Positions 17,635 to 18,887 of a DNA stretch of 18,887 bases are shown here, in pieces. The stretch comes from Coprinopsis marcescibilis (Eukaryota; Basidiomycota; Agaricomycetes; Agaricales; Psathyrellaceae). The stretch covers positions 1 to 18,887 of the forward strand of contig ML210522.1 in the NCBI GenBank assembly GCA_004369085.1. The letters are read 5' to 3'. Below the pieces are notes generated by a model. That model saw only the letters and a list, made by a program, of their open reading frames with translations, did no database searches and was not told the DNA's origin. The position numbers and the translations under genes were made by a program. Every line of letters begins with the position of its first letter. Positions within the stretch are counted from its first letter, which is position 1.

Positions 17635-18887
17635 TTATAGTTGATGCAACTTCTTGTAATCTTCCAAGATCCAAGTGGCATTGATCAAATGACAAGGTGG
17701 TTCCCATGATGCTTCGGATATTGGGTAGCCTTTCCATTGGACAAGGAACAGATGAGCTTTTCCCTGTTTCTTGTGGTTGATAATTGCTTCCACTTTGTAT
17801 TCTTCTTGTCCATCAATAAGGTCAGGTGGTGGAATTGTGTGAGAAGGGCCATGCATGTTGGTTTCTGTATATGGAGATAACCAGATAGTGTGGAAAACAT
17901 CATGAATTTTCCACTGATTTGGTAGTGCGAGGCAATAAGAAAGTGGTCCTATGACTTCTGTTATCTTGAATGGTCCTTCCCATTTTGGTCTTATCTTGTT
18001 GGAAAGATACCATCTGTTGAGGTTCTTGGCTTCTAGCCACACTTTGTCACTGAGTTTGAAGGGAGTGACATCGTTTTGTGATCTGCTGATCATCCAATTT
18101 CAGGCTAGTTCGTGTGGGGAAATGGCTTCTTTTCAAGATAGGGTAAGGTCTGTCATCCTTTCTTCTACAGATGGAATGTTCGTCTGTTTGAAGGCTTCTG
18201 GAATGCCTTGTGGTTGGAGTCCCATGATCAATTTGAATGGTGTTTTCTGGTTATCTGCATGTTGCCGGTTGTTATAGGTGAATTCGAGAATGGGAAGGTG
18301 GTCTTTTCAAGTTTCTGGGTGATTCATGTAGTAGATTCCTAGGTATGTCTGAACTTCTTGGAGTCCTCATTTGGAGTTTCCATCTGTTTGAGGGTAATAA
18401 GTGGTAGAGAGTTGGGAGTCAATTCCCAGTCTTTTCAAAACTTCTCGATGAGATTTTGCTGCAAAGTTAGGTCCTCTGTCGGATATGATCCTTTTGGGAA
18501 TACCAAACCTTTTGAAGGTTGAGTCAATGATCATTTTTGCTGTGGTTTCAGCATTGACTTCCTTGTTACATGGAGTGAAAATTACCCTCTTCGTAAGGCC
18601 TTGATCCACCTGGATCAAAATTGAATCAGAAATTGTACCATTTTCTTCAACAGGAGGGAGTCCTGACATGAGGTCCATGGTGACAAATGCAAATGGTCAG
18701 TGTGATCCCATTGATTTGTTCGGGATGAGTGTTGGTTTTAGTGGTCAATGGTTGATCTTGAACTGTTGGCAAGTGGTGCATCCTCTGACATAGTCTTGTA
18801 CTGCACCTCTGATGCTGGGAAACCAGTAATTTTGGCTGACCTTGTAGAAGGTTTCAAGTTCTCCTGGGTGTCCAGCAAGAATTGGAT
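17635..18887 (-). pseudogene. pol: D: integrase and chromodomain (pol remnant)
   Basis: One frame without any indel covers the integrase zinc region (GHPGELETF, CTTCQQ), the core (TMDLMSGLPP, IISDRGPNF, YYPQTDG) and the chromodomain (about 17640-17830; EYKVEAI, VQWKGYP, ASWEPP), ending at 17635. It has exactly six internal stops and all are TGA: NH*PL, SH*PF, SK*GL, ET*KD, LS*KE and LA*NW. The core Glu is Lys (18370-18372). A shares the SK*GL, ET*KD and LS*KE stops and the Lys change. Codons upstream of 18887 lie outside the window. Confidence 0.9.

Larger units (their letters stand above)
16217..18887 (-). mobile_element. Element D: 3' part of a chromovirus, inverted relative of A
   Basis: Homology to A and C starts at 16217, a few bases short of where the polypurine tract and LTR should be, and runs to the window edge in the integrase zinc region. 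The purine tract is replaced by unrelated sequence, so the 3' LTR has been lost or replaced. D and A are close relatives facing each other across 13 kb, an inverted arrangement. Confidence 0.9.

Noticed and set aside
17635..18887. TGA as a sense codon (reassigned to Arg or Trp)
   Set aside because: The TGA sites replace both Arg and Trp, sister copies have CGA or CAA at many of the same sites, CGA is still used as Arg in pol of C, and TGA also serves as the apparent natural stop of ORF3 in C and D. CpG decay explains the pattern.

Overview
This is a repeat-dense stretch of a eukaryotic nuclear genome, most likely fungal and probably a basidiomycete. That placement is inferred from the type of element: Ty3/Gypsy chromoviruses with a self-priming signal and heavy loss of CpG. 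I see no cellular gene that would fix the species. About 16 of the 18.9 kb belongs to four copies (called A, B, C and D here) of two related chromovirus families. All are broken. Layout: A (+), 1-2894, is the 3' end of an element: integrase, chromodomain, a third ORF downstream of pol, and the 3' LTR. An unassigned stretch covers 2895-3980. B (+) begins abruptly inside reverse transcriptase near 3980 and runs to 6292. There C (-), a complete 7.5 kb element with both LTRs, has inserted into B's chromodomain, leaving a perfect 5-bp target duplication (AATGG). B resumes at 13820 and its third ORF ends at 14975. A second unassigned stretch, 14976-16216, contains a tRNA-like segment. D (-), 16217-18887, is a close relative of A lying in inverted orientation. 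Its third ORF, chromodomain and integrase are visible, but no 3' LTR is, and its 5' part lies beyond the window. C shows the whole family plan: LTR - self-priming PBS - gag (CCHC knuckle) - likely -1 slippery site - protease / RT / RNase H / integrase / chromodomain - ORF3 - polypurine tract - LTR. The least familiar part is ORF3, about 440 codons between pol and the 3' LTR, present in all four copies. It has a conserved N-terminus, a helical middle, a Pro/Thr/Gln-rich linker and two Cys/His zinc-binding modules near the C-terminus, the first with retroviral nucleocapsid spacing. It looks like a second nucleic-acid-binding protein carried by the element. The copies decay in a very biased way. 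In pol almost every in-frame stop is TGA, mostly where a sister copy has Arg or Gln, as expected from CpG transitions turning CGA into TGA or CAA. One CpG in C's two LTRs, which were identical at insertion, became TG in one and CA in the other. The same process changed the integrase catalytic Glu to Lys in three copies. A and D share several of these lesions.
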